Part shown: positions 43,666 to 51,816 of the stretch, in pieces
Layout of the letters: each line of letters starts with the position of its first letter
Numbering within the stretch: position 1 is the stretch's first letter
Assembly (NCBI GenBank): GCA_022842935.1
Contig: JALHOP010000006.1
Span: 248,001-312,000, forward strand
Origin: Myxococcota bacterium
Lineage (GTDB): Bacteria; Myxococcota; XYA12-FULL-58-9; JALHOP01
DNA length: 64,000 bases
Direction: 5' to 3'
Program-made: the position numbers and the translations under genes
The notes under the pieces: generated by a model
What the model was told of the DNA's origin: nothing
The model's input: the letters and a program-made list of their open reading frames with translations, nothing else
Databases searched by the model: none

Positions 43666-45762
43666 TCACGCGAAGTCTCGTCGTGCGGCGCGGCCTGCCG
43701 CGAGCGCCCAGACCGGGAAGATGCTCCAATAAGAGACGTAGTCGATGGCGCAGTTGCGGTTCGTGACGCCCGCGACATGCTCTTTGTCCCAGCCACCGTC
43801 CGCGCGTTGCTTACGGCAGAGGTTCCGCATGGCGCGCCGAACAGCGGTCGTGTCGCCTTCGCCAGCGGCGACGAGGCCGAGGATCCCCCACGCTGTCTGC
43901 ACTGTTTGGCTGGTCTCTGCCTCGACGTAGTTGCGCTTACGGGAGCTCTCGATGGACTCACTCCAACCACCGTCGTCACGCTGCTTCGAGCGCAAGAAGC
44001 GGGCGGCGCGACGGATGGCGGGGTGTTTCGTGGACAGGCCGGCCGCACGCAGACCCTCGAGTGCGAACCAGGTGCCATACGTGAAACAGACGCCCCAGAA
44101 CCCCTCCCAGGAACCGTCCTCGCGCTGGACGCGCAGCAGATAGCGTACCGCTTGCTCCATGGAGCGATCGACTTGCGCACGGCGTTTGCGCGAGAGGCCC
44201 GGCTGTCTGCGATAGCGATCGAGGGCCTGCATGCACGACGAAGTGCACTCGATATAGCTGTAGTCGATCATGATCTCGGCGAAGAAGTCCGAGGGATTGA
44301 AGAGCTCGAGCCAGCGGGGCCCGCGCGTGCGCTCGTAGGTGGGAAAACCTCCTTCGGGGTTCTGCATGGCGAGGATCCAGTCGATGCCTGCCTCGATGCG
44401 GTCGTCGGGAACCTGCGGCGCGCTGAGCTTTAGCGGTCGCATGATGTCCAGCGCTTTCAGGGCTTCAGCGGTGCAATCGGTCACTGGCCAGCCCTGCTTG
44501 CGGTGACCGAAGCCCCAGCCTCCACGCTGCGGGTTGCGAAAATATTTGGCGCCGTTGGGCACGTCTTCGATGACCTGCTCAGCCTCGAGGAAACGCTGAG
44601 CTCCGGTGAGTTGGTCGCGATAGTCGTCGAGGGCGCCGGCCGCGTCGATGGCCTGGACCGCGAAAGCGGTGTCCCATACCTCGGACGAGTAGTAGCTCTT
44701 CACCTTGACGCCGTCTTGGCCGAACCAGAGGTACTCGGGCATGCGTGCGATGTGGCGCCTTACGCGTTCGCTCTGCGATCCGTCTTCGACGTGCCAGACG
44801 ATAGCATTGAGGACCTTGTTCAGCGGGCCGACGCAGGAGTAGTCGCTCGATTCGTCTTCGACGCGGATGTGCTCGAGGACCATCTCGACCGCCTTGGCGC
44901 GGAGCTTCGGGGAGTGGAATGGCTCGAGAGCGCCGAGCAGCTTGAATGACCAGACGAGCGTTCGGCTGTATTGAGCGTAAGCGTCGGACGTAGCGACGGC
45001 GCCGCGAGCTGCCTTCCAGTCGACGTCGGCGTAGGGGGTCGGATAGATTTCCTCGCGAAGCTCCTCTAAAACGGACGTCAGCGGCGTGACGAAGCGCTTG
45101 GCGTAGAGATAGCTCATTGGCAGGTAGACGATGCGACAATGCACCCAGAAGTTCGAAGGATGCAGTGGCAACTTCGGTGGCAAGAGCCACATCTCGGGCA
45201 CCAAGGGGTTCAGGCCGTCGTAGTCGTAGACGCCAAGAATGGCGAGCAAGAACTTGCCCCACGATGATGCCTTGAGGGCGCCGCCGCGCGGGAGAAACCA
45301 TTCGCGGCAGCGGACCATACGTGGATCGTCCGCCGGCACTCCCATGAGTCGCAGACCCACGTAGTTCGTGACCGACGAGACGACGTAGCTCGGCGACTCG
45401 ATGTCGAGACCGAAGCCGCCGTCGTCGTGTTGCTGACTCCAAAGGTAACGGATGAACCCGTCGCGAATAGGCGCCGGGAGGGGCTCGCCGAGAATGTGGT
45501 AGGTGCCAATGTAGTACGGGATGAGAAAGAGCGTGCCTGCGTATTCGCCGCGGAACGATCCCGATGGCGTCGTGAGGGCCATCATCGCATCGAGGCCGCG
45601 GGCGATGGCTGCGTCGACATCGTGGCTCTGAACTGGTCCTGCGGAGTGCTCGCCGCCGGTCGGTGGGGCGGGGCGTGCCTCAGTCGAGTGCAGGAGACAC
45701 CTCGCGCGCGAGGCCCATCGTTGCGCCCTTGAAGGTGAGGCGCAGGGCGCGATCGAATCCAA
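43666..45762 (-). CDS. Oxidosqualene cyclase (sterol-type)
   Basis: Up to 698 aa. The active-site motif is V-T-D-C-T-A-E (427-433, acid Asp429), the form found in lanosterol/cycloartenol synthases, not the D-x-D-D-T-A of squalene-hopene cyclases. A second Cys that activates this Asp is in Y-I-E-C-T-S-S. Further sterol-cyclase blocks: V-W-D-T-A-F-A-V-Q-A, G-S-W-E-G-F-W-G-V-C-F-T-Y-G-T-W-F and N-C-A-I-D-Y near the end. Several Q-W repeats are present. The start is uncertain: TTG at 45762 overlaps the upstream squalene synthase end by 83 nt and a CTG at 45693 follows GAGGTG; ATGs further in would remove conserved N-terminal sequence. The reaction is cyclisation of 2,3-oxidosqualene. Membrane-associated, monotopic. 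Confidence 0.93.
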   Translation of the reverse strand: MDSIAPCASPSRAQRWASRARCLLHSTEARPAPPTGGEHSAGPVQSHDVDAAIARGLDAMMALTTPSGSFRGEYAGTLFLIPYYIGTYHILGEPLPAPIRDGFIRYLWSQQHDDGGFGLDIESPSYVVSSVTNYVGLRLMGVPADDPRMVRCREWFLPRGGALKASSWGKFLLAILGVYDYDGLNPLVPEMWLLPPKLPLHPSNFWVHCRIVYLPMSYLYAKRFVTPLTSVLEELREEIYPTPYADVDWKAARGAVATSDAYAQYSRTLVWSFKLLGALEPFHSPKLRAKAVEMVLEHIRVEDESSDYSCVGPLNKVLNAIVWHVEDGSQSERVRRHIARMPEYLWFGQDGVKVKSYYSSEVWDTAFAVQAIDAAGALDDYRDQLTGAQRFLEAEQVIEDVPNGAKYFRNPQRGGWGFGHRKQGWPVTDCTAEALKALDIMRPLKLSAPQVPDDRIEAGIDWILAMQNPEGGFPTYERTRGPRWLELFNPSDFFAEIMIDYSYIECTSSCMQALDRYRRQPGLSRKRRAQVDRSMEQAVRYLLRVQREDGSWEGFWGVCFTYGTWFALEGLRAAGLSTKHPAIRRAARFLRSKQRDDGGWSESIESSRKRNYVEAETSQTVQTAWGILGLVAAGEGDTTAVRRAMRNLCRKQRADGGWDKEHVAGVTNRNCAIDYVSYWSIFPVWALAAGRAARRDFA

Positions 45763-46762
45763 CGAGCGCCGAGGTGACGGACATGACGAGTTTCACCATG
45801 CTGCGCTGAATCTTCACCCGCTTGGGACCAAAAGCCTCGCGGTTACCTTGCAGGGCGCGCAGGGTGAGCACCGCGTTGAAGAGCGGCCAGAGACAGAATG
45901 TGCGGATGCCGGTCTCGGACTTTGGGATGCGCAGAGTGTACTCGAAGGCTGCTTGCGCCTCGCGGTGCGCGACCGCAATCAGATCGTCGAGTAGCGCTAA
46001 GGCCTGCTCGCGGTAGGCGGGGTCGACGAGCTGCTTGGGCGTCAGCCCATGACGCGACAGTGCTGTCCGCGGTAGCCAACAGCTTCCGCGCTCCATGTCG
46101 GCGTGGACGTCCTGCAAGATATTGGTGAGTTGCAGAGCACGGCCAAACGAACCCGCGTTCGCGGCGAGAAAGTCGCTGTGTTCGCGGCACGCGGGCGAGT
46201 AGCCGATGAAAAGCGCTGTGAGCATCTCACCAACGGTGCCGGCAACGTAGTGGCAATAGAGCAGGGTCTCGTCGAGGTTCGCCAAGCCCTGAGGCACGCC
46301 GTTGCTGGCGGTCAGCTCCGCCATACCGGTCGTCATGGCGCGGATGCACTTTACGACGTGACCATGCGACCAGCTGGGCTGGGCCGCGTAGCAGACGAGG
46401 ACGTGCGGCAAGCCCAAGCACAAGTCACGCTCGGCATCGGGTGCTTCGCGACGCAGACTGCCAGCGATACGTGCAGCAAGGGCGCGCGCAGCCGGCTGCC
46501 AGCTCGAGCCGAGCTCTGCGACGCGCGTCAGCTCGGCCAGTTGTGCGGCGCGTTCGTCGTCGGGCGCGGCGCTCTCGTCTTCGATGGTGTCTGCGATGCG
46601 ACACAACAGGTAGGCGACAGTGACGACGATATCGAGAGGCGCCGGCAGCACCGGGATGTTCAGCGCGAAGGTCCGGGACACACGGGGCAGCATCCGCCTG
46701 CAAAACGCAGTGGCGGCGGAAGCCTGAAGGTCGGGGGCGTTCTCTGGGCGGCTCGATTCCAT
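45680..46762 (-). CDS. Squalene synthase
   Basis: 360 aa. Joins two farnesyl diphosphates to squalene. The first Asp-rich motif is D-T-I-E-D-E at 58-63 (eukaryotic squalene-synthase style), the second is N-I-L-Q-D-V-H-A-D at 214-222, and Y-C-H-Y-V-A-G-T-V-G at 169-178 is the conserved squalene-synthase block. Phytoene synthase is less likely on these motifs. The start ATG at 46762 is followed immediately by a plausible N-terminus; the longer open frame upstream runs into the divergent gene. Its stop overlaps the cyclase frame, so the two form an operon. Confidence 0.9.
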   Translation of the reverse strand: MESSRPENAPDLQASAATAFCRRMLPRVSRTFALNIPVLPAPLDIVVTVAYLLCRIADTIEDESAAPDDERAAQLAELTRVAELGSSWQPAARALAARIAGSLRREAPDAERDLCLGLPHVLVCYAAQPSWSHGHVVKCIRAMTTGMAELTASNGVPQGLANLDETLLYCHYVAGTVGEMLTALFIGYSPACREHSDFLAANAGSFGRALQLTNILQDVHADMERGSCWLPRTALSRHGLTPKQLVDPAYREQALALLDDLIAVAHREAQAAFEYTLRIPKSETGIRTFCLWPLFNAVLTLRALQGNREAFGPKRVKIQRSMVKLVMSVTSALVGFDRALRLTFKGATMGLAREVSPALD

Positions 46763-46803
46763 CGTAGACTTTCGTCGGGCGTTTACTATACGACGAGGGC
46801 GCC
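46763..46803. promoter_or_regulatory. 41-nt divergent control region of the squalene/sterol genes
   Basis: Only 41 nt separate the starts of squalene synthase (minus) and the epoxidase-like gene (plus). TACTAT (46784-46789) is a possible -10 for the plus-strand gene, followed by GAGGG as its ribosome site. A 5-bp inverted pair TCGTC/GACGA brackets it. No clear -35 is seen, so promoters probably overlap or lie inside the neighbouring coding region. Confidence 0.4.
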
Positions 46804-48282
46804 ATGGAAGAGCTGCCAGACTGCGTCTTTGATGCAGTAATCGTCGGCGCAGGCCCGGCCGGTTGCGCCGTTGCCGCCGCGCTCTCGGGTCTTGGCAAGA
46901 AGACCCTCCTCGTCGACTCGGGAGTCGACCGCAAGAAGCTGTTTTCAGGCGAGCTTCTCCATCCCGTCGGAGTTTCCGGTCTCGCCCAACTCGGCTTCTT
47001 GACCGCACTCGAGCGTTGCGGAGCCCTGCCCGTCAAAGGGTTCGCAGTGCTCGAGCCGGGTGAACCGGCGATGCTTCTGTCGTACGACACCCTAGGCGCT
47101 GGGGTGACCATCGAGCACGCTCGCCTGGTTGATGCGCTCCAAGAAGACGTGCTGCGCCGACCGCACGTCACGTTCTGGTCGAACGCGCGTGTCGAGGGCC
47201 TGGTGAGCCAGAGCGACGAAGAGGTCTCGGTCCGCATCCATCGGGAGGGTCAGCGCCTCATCGCGCGCGGCAGCATGCTGGTCATCGCGACAGGTCGCGC
47301 TGGCGCACTCCGCGAAGAGCTCGGCATCCGCGAGCGTCACCAGAAGATCTCGACCATGCTTGGCCTGACGGTGAGCGCCGACGATCTGCCGTTCGCGGAG
47401 CACGGTCATGTCTTCGTCGACGGCCAGGCACCGATTCTGGGCTACGCGATCGGCGACGGCCTCGCGCGCATCCTCGTCGACGTCCCGGAACACGTCGATT
47501 GGAAGACCCTAGCGGACGATCCGAGTTGGCCACGCGCCGTTCCCGAACCGTTACACTCCGCCATGCGCAGTGCGGTAAAGCGCGGCAAGCCTCTCTTTGC
47601 CTCCAACGACGTTCGCTTGCCAAACACCTCGGTGCGCGGCCGTGTTTGCCTCGTTGGCGACGCTGCTGGCTGCTGCCACCCGTTGTCGGTTTCTGGAATG
47701 ACCTCGGCAATTCGCGATGCCTTGGCCCTTCGCGAGGCCCTCGTTGCGTCGCCCAGAAGCGTCAGGTCGGCGTTGCGGAGTTATGCACGCGCCCGTCGCG
47801 CGCCGCAGCGGACGCGCATAGCGCTTTCGTCCGCGCTTTACCGCTGCTTTGCCGAATCGAGCGCAGAGATGGGCCTGCTACGCCGAGGCATGCGGCGGTA
47901 CTGGACGTCGTCGATTGAAAATCAGCAGGCGTCGCTCGCGCTGCTCGCGGGCCGCGATCTTCGCATGACGGCGATGGCCAAGGAGTACGGCTCGGTCGTC
48001 ACGCACGCCCTCGTCGACTGGAGCCGAAACGCCATCGCAGAGCGCAACCCGGTTGGCACCGTCGCCGAGCTGGGTCCTGTTGCGCGTCTCATCGGGACCC
48101 TCATGCCGCACGCACGGGACGCTCTCGTCGGTGCTCTCTCCGACACCGCAGGCCATCTGAAAGCGCAGGCGTCGCGCATGCCAACACGCCTCGCGCTCCC
48201 CGTCAGCCTGCCAGCCGCCCTTCGTTCGCAACGTCGGGCGCGGCACGCCGCCGGGCGAGGAACTTCGGCGCCCACCAATTGA
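46804..48282 (+). CDS. Squalene monooxygenase-like FAD enzyme
   Basis: 492 aa. Flavoprotein monooxygenase with the FAD dinucleotide motif G-A-G-P-A-G (15-20) and the second FAD site L-V-G-D-A-A-G-C-C-H-P-L-S-V-S-G-M (283-299). That site matches the G-D-A-x-x-x-x-H-P-L-x-x-x-G-M signature of squalene epoxidases. Taken with its position next to squalene synthase and oxidosqualene cyclase, the expected reaction is squalene to 2,3-oxidosqualene. A geranylgeranyl-reductase-like function is the alternative. It lacks the N-terminal membrane helix of eukaryotic forms. Its last 80 nt overlap the convergent transporter gene. Confidence 0.8.
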   Translation: MEELPDCVFDAVIVGAGPAGCAVAAALSGLGKKTLLVDSGVDRKKLFSGELLHPVGVSGLAQLGFLTALERCGALPVKGFAVLEPGEPAMLLSYDTLGAGVTIEHARLVDALQEDVLRRPHVTFWSNARVEGLVSQSDEEVSVRIHREGQRLIARGSMLVIATGRAGALREELGIRERHQKISTMLGLTVSADDLPFAEHGHVFVDGQAPILGYAIGDGLARILVDVPEHVDWKTLADDPSWPRAVPEPLHSAMRSAVKRGKPLFASNDVRLPNTSVRGRVCLVGDAAGCCHPLSVSGMTSAIRDALALREALVASPRSVRSALRSYARARRAPQRTRIALSSALYRCFAESSAEMGLLRRGMRRYWTSSIENQQASLALLAGRDLRMTAMAKEYGSVVTHALVDWSRNAIAERNPVGTVAELGPVARLIGTLMPHARDALVGALSDTAGHLKAQASRMPTRLALPVSLPAALRSQRRARHAAGRGTSAPTN

Positions 48283-50479
48283 GGTCGCCAAGCAGTGCCA
48301 TCGTCGACGGCACGATGAGGAGCCTGACGATGGTCGCATCCATGAGGATGGCCACCACGATACCGACGCCAGTGGCCTTCACCACCAGAATGCGAGCGAG
48401 CGAGAAGGCCGCGAAAACGGACACCATGATTGCGGCTGCGCTGGTGATGAGGCCGCTCGTGCGCTCGAGCCCGAACGCGACCGCCTGGGCGTTGTCGCCG
48501 GTGCGCTCGTATTCTTCTTGCATGCGGTGCAAGAGCAGCACCTCGTAGTCCATCGAGAGTCCGAAGACGATGCAGAAGAGCATCACCGGAAGGGTTGGGT
48601 CGATGAACCCCGGCTCGAACATCAAAATGTCGCGCCCGTGCCCCTCCTGAAATATCCAGACCAGAGCTCCGAACGAGGCGCCGATGGAGAGCAGATTCAT
48701 GAGGACTGCCTTGATTGGCAAGATCACCGACCGCAGCAGCGCGAAGAGAATGACGAGCGTCACCACGATGATGAATGCAACCGCCGACGGGCTGCGGTCA
48801 GCGACGAGGGCGAGGCTATCGAGGTCACGCGCTGTTTGACCACCAACCAGAATGGTTCCGTCCGCGACGCTACGGTCTGCGCGCAGAGCGCGCACCAGGT
48901 TGCGCGCTTCCGGGCTCGAAGGGCGCACGTCGCTGATGATGGTCATGAGCGTTGCCCGTTCGGCAACGAACGTGCGCATCGCGTAGCCGAGGTCCGGAGG
49001 CTGCATCGCGGCGGGAAGGGTGAGCATCATCGCATAGGTCGTGCCGTCTAGCCCTGGTGACAGGTCGACGATGCTCTCGACCGAGCGCACGTTCGGTAAG
49101 CCAGCCAGGCGGCGACTGGTCGCATGAAGCGCGTGAACACGCTCGCTGGTGAGGGCTGGTGCCGAAGGGAACTCGACGACCGCGTTGATTCGCGTCGCGG
49201 CGATTTCGGGAAATGCATCGCGTAGGACTCCAAAGCCCACGCGTGCCTCGGCTTGCGGCGGCAGCACGCTGACGTCGGTGGTTGCGACCTCGAGACGCGA
49301 GTACGGCCAGGCGGCAAAGCCCACGAAGGCCATCGCAGGCACGAGGACCAGCCATGGCCTGCGCGTCACAGCCAAGGCAAAGCCATGCCAACGTCCGCTC
49401 GAGCGGTCGACGCGACTCGGCCCGAACCGACCCCACTCAATGCGGTTGCCGAGTACGCCGAGGAGCGCTGGTAGCGTCGTCAGCGCCGCGACCACCGCGA
49501 AGGCAACTACGAGCGCCCCAGCGACGCCCAGCGCGGCGAGGAACGACCCGTGGAAAAAGAGGAGGGCGGTCAGCCCCGTTGCGACCGAAAGGCCTGAGAA
49601 GACCACCGAGCGCCCGGCTGTATGCAGCGCGATGACGAGTGCGTCTTCGACAGACCGACCCAGGGCTAGCTCGTCGCGATAGCGACTGACGATGAACAGC
49701 GAGTAGTCGATGGCGACACCGAGCCCGATGAGCGAGCAGATGTTGATCGCGTAGTTGGGCACGTCGGCGACCTGCGACAGCGCGAAGACAGCCGCGACGC
49801 CCGCCGCGACGGCTAGTCCCCCGACGACCACCGGCAAGAGGGCAGCGACGAAGCTGCGAAATACCAAGAGGAGAAGGAGCAACGAGATTGGGAGTGCGAT
49901 AGCCTCGGCTCGTAGGAGGTCGTCGCGCAGGCCAACCTCGATATCGTTCATGAGGACGAGCTTGCCAGTGAAGTTCGAGTCCAGAGGACCGCTCGGCACG
50001 AGCGCGCGAACGTCGGCGTAGTGCTTGGCCGCGGTCGGCAAGTCCCCACGCATGGTTACGGCAACAAGGGCACGTCTTGCGTCTTGGGAGTAGAAGCGTT
50101 GCGCCGCGGGGCCAGGCAGCCCCACCGGCGAGATCACGGAGATGACCTCGGGACTCGCCTTCAATGCGCTCACTGTCGCTGCGAGAGCACTCTGGAAATC
50201 GTCGTCGCCCACCGTCCACTGTTTGGAGGAGAGCACCACGAGAAACGACGAGTCGCCAGGTCGCGCGAGCGTCGCAATGAGCTCGTCAGCGCGCTTGGAC
50301 TCGGCGTTCTCGAAGTCGCCAATCGAGAGATGGCCTCCATGCGCCAGCACGATGCTCGCCAAGCCAAGCAAGACCGCGCTCGCAACCAGGATGCCCCGCC
50401 GGGCTCGGTAGACCCATCGACCCCAGGACCCGCTTCTTTGTTTCGACGGCTGCAAGCGCGCGGATGATGGGGCGGTCAA
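48203..50479 (-). CDS. MMPL/RND-family membrane transporter
   Basis: 758 aa in two repeats, each with one helix, a large periplasmic loop and five clustered helices (about 180-345 and 560-735), twelve membrane segments in total. Conserved MMPL/RND features include G-L-G-V-A-I-D-Y-S-L-F-I-V-S-R-Y-R-D-E and G-L-S-M-D-Y-E-V-L-L-L-H-R-M-Q-E-E-Y, the Asp-Tyr pairs of the proton relay. TTG start; alternatives exist. The family moves lipids and hydrophobic compounds (MmpL3, HpnN). Its 3' end overlaps the epoxidase-like gene, so a sterol-precursor or sterol transport role is plausible but unproven. Confidence 0.88.
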   Translation of the reverse strand: MTAPSSARLQPSKQRSGSWGRWVYRARRGILVASAVLLGLASIVLAHGGHLSIGDFENAESKRADELIATLARPGDSSFLVVLSSKQWTVGDDDFQSALAATVSALKASPEVISVISPVGLPGPAAQRFYSQDARRALVAVTMRGDLPTAAKHYADVRALVPSGPLDSNFTGKLVLMNDIEVGLRDDLLRAEAIALPISLLLLLLVFRSFVAALLPVVVGGLAVAAGVAAVFALSQVADVPNYAINICSLIGLGVAIDYSLFIVSRYRDELALGRSVEDALVIALHTAGRSVVFSGLSVATGLTALLFFHGSFLAALGVAGALVVAFAVVAALTTLPALLGVLGNRIEWGRFGPSRVDRSSGRWHGFALAVTRRPWLVLVPAMAFVGFAAWPYSRLEVATTDVSVLPPQAEARVGFGVLRDAFPEIAATRINAVVEFPSAPALTSERVHALHATSRRLAGLPNVRSVESIVDLSPGLDGTTYAMMLTLPAAMQPPDLGYAMRTFVAERATLMTIISDVRPSSPEARNLVRALRADRSVADGTILVGGQTARDLDSLALVADRSPSAVAFIIVVTLVILFALLRSVILPIKAVLMNLLSIGASFGALVWIFQEGHGRDILMFEPGFIDPTLPVMLFCIVFGLSMDYEVLLLHRMQEEYERTGDNAQAVAFGLERTSGLITSAAAIMVSVFAAFSLARILVVKATGVGIVVAILMDATIVRLLIVPSTMALLGDLNWWAPKFLARRRAAPDVANEGRLAG

Positions 50480-50606
50480 CTCCGACTTTCAAGGTGCTTC
50501 CGCCTCTTGGCACCGCCCCGCGATCCCGACTAGGAGATCGTCCGGGCATGGAGCCCGACGACACTCCCACGCCGCTTTGCGGCTTGGTGTATCGCTTCGT
50601 TAACTG

Positions 50607-50621
50607 GCGACCTGAGGTCGC
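50607..50621. promoter_or_regulatory. Palindrome upstream of the cyclophilin gene
   Basis: GCGACCT-G-AGGTCGC is a perfect 7-bp inverted repeat ending 16 nt before the cyclophilin GTG. It may be an operator or a leader hairpin. The GCGACC/GGTCGC arms recur at 10595-10620 before the hybrid kinase, probably by chance. Confidence 0.35.
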
Positions 50622-50636
50622 CCTAGGAATGCCGCC

Positions 50637-51155
50637 GTGGCCAATCCAACTGCAACGTTCGAGACCTCCCTCGGAACCTTCAAGGCTGAACTGTTCGTCG
50701 ACAAGATGCCCATCACCGCAGGGAACTTTCTGAAGCTCGCCAAGGAAGGCTTCTATGACGGACTGCACTTCCACCGGGTCATCGAAGGCTTCATGATTCA
50801 GTTCGGCTGTCCGCACAGTAAAGACCCGGCGAGCCCACGCGCTGGCACCGGCGACAGCCCCCACGGCCGACTCAAAGACGAGCATCCGGCGAACGCGAAA
50901 ATTTCGAATGAACCGGGCACGCTGTCGATGGCCAACACGGGCCAACCAGACAGCGGCGGTTGCCAGTTCTTCATCAACACGGCTCACAACGCCCGTCTGG
51001 ACTGGTTCAGCCCCGGCCCGTCGCGCCACCCCGTGTTCGGTAAGGTCATCGAGGGGATGGACGTCGTGCAGTCGATCGAGCGCACCAAGACCGACCGTGG
51101 TGACCGGCCGATGACGCCGGTGAAGATGATCAAGATCACGACGAGCGGCTACTAA
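50637..51155 (+). CDS. Cyclophilin-type peptidyl-prolyl cis-trans isomerase
   Basis: 172 aa, cytoplasmic (no signal). Cyclophilin core motifs: [11 protein letters not shown] with the catalytic Arg, G-T-L-S-M-A-N-T-G, and [13 protein letters not shown] start at 50637 after AGGA. Assists protein folding by proline isomerisation. Standalone gene. Confidence 0.95.
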   Translation: MANPTATFETSLGTFKAELFVDKMPITAGNFLKLAKEGFYDGLHFHRVIEGFMIQFGCPHSKDPASPRAGTGDSPHGRLKDEHPANAKISNEPGTLSMANTGQPDSGGCQFFINTAHNARLDWFSPGPSRHPVFGKVIEGMDVVQSIERTKTDRGDRPMTPVKMIKITTSGY

Positions 51156-51196
51156 AAGCGGCGCCAGGCAATCGACGCTGTCGCGTCCGCGTCGCG

Positions 51197-51685
51197 CTAG
51201 CGGCATGCGCGCTCCACGAGCTCGAGGGTGTCGGGTGGTGTCAGACGCGCCGCCCGCGCCCCAACCCGCAGTCGCGCGGCCGTTGTCGCTTCGAGTGGTC
51301 GCGCTCCGCGCAGCTCGCCCAGTACCGCTGCCTGTGCCGATGATCGTGGCGCAATACCCGTGAAGGGAAAGTCGCTCGGCGTTAGACCGACGGAGGCCGT
51401 GCAGATGCTGCGGCGGGTAAGCTCCGGGTCGATCGTGTAAAGGTCGCTGCCTGCGAGCTTGCCGTTCTCGAGCGCTCGAATGAGGACGTCGGCTTCGCGA
51501 AGGTCGCGCCGCGCCTGGGCCGCGTCTTCGGCTTGGGTCGTGGGATCGTTGACGCGGTGCTCGAGCAAGCGGTTGTGGGTGACGAGGCCCCGGCGGAGCG
51601 CCGCCGAGATCGGGCCTCGCAACGACGCGTCGACAATGCTGTTCTTGGCGGTCCTGTCCTGGGTCGAGATGCTGGAAGCGGGCAT
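51197..51685 (-). CDS. Hypothetical protein
   Basis: 162 aa. Start supported by AAGGAGC before the ATG. Helical with many Arg (R-G-P-I-S-A-A-L-R-R-G-L-V-T-H-N-R-L-L-E-H-R-V near 23-45, A-A-Q-A-R-R-D-L-R-E-A-D-V-L near 56-70) and one Cys before the C-terminal Ala/Arg-rich helix. No signal peptide, no family recognised. Confidence 0.55.
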   Translation of the reverse strand: MPASSISTQDRTAKNSIVDASLRGPISAALRRGLVTHNRLLEHRVNDPTTQAEDAAQARRDLREADVLIRALENGKLAGSDLYTIDPELTRRSICTASVGLTPSDFPFTGIAPRSSAQAAVLGELRGARPLEATTAARLRVGARAARLTPPDTLELVERACR

Positions 51686-51816
51686 GTGTAAGCTCCTTGC
51701 CCGAGCACCAAAGCAGCTTCCGTACCACCCTCACTTGGTCGCCGAACGATTCGTAGAGGCTCGAAACGCCGATTGTACGCGTTGGGTGTCGCATTTCGCG
51801 ACGCGAATTTGCGACA

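Noticed and set aside
43666-45762. Squalene-hopene cyclase
   Set aside because: The acid motif is D-C-T-A-E with the second Cys of sterol cyclases, not D-x-D-D-T-A, and the genes beside it are squalene synthase and an epoxidase-like enzyme.
45680-46762. Phytoene synthase (carotenoid pathway)
   Set aside because: The Y-C-H-Y-V-A-G block and D-T-I-E-D-E favour squalene synthase, and no phytoene desaturase or lycopene cyclase is nearby.
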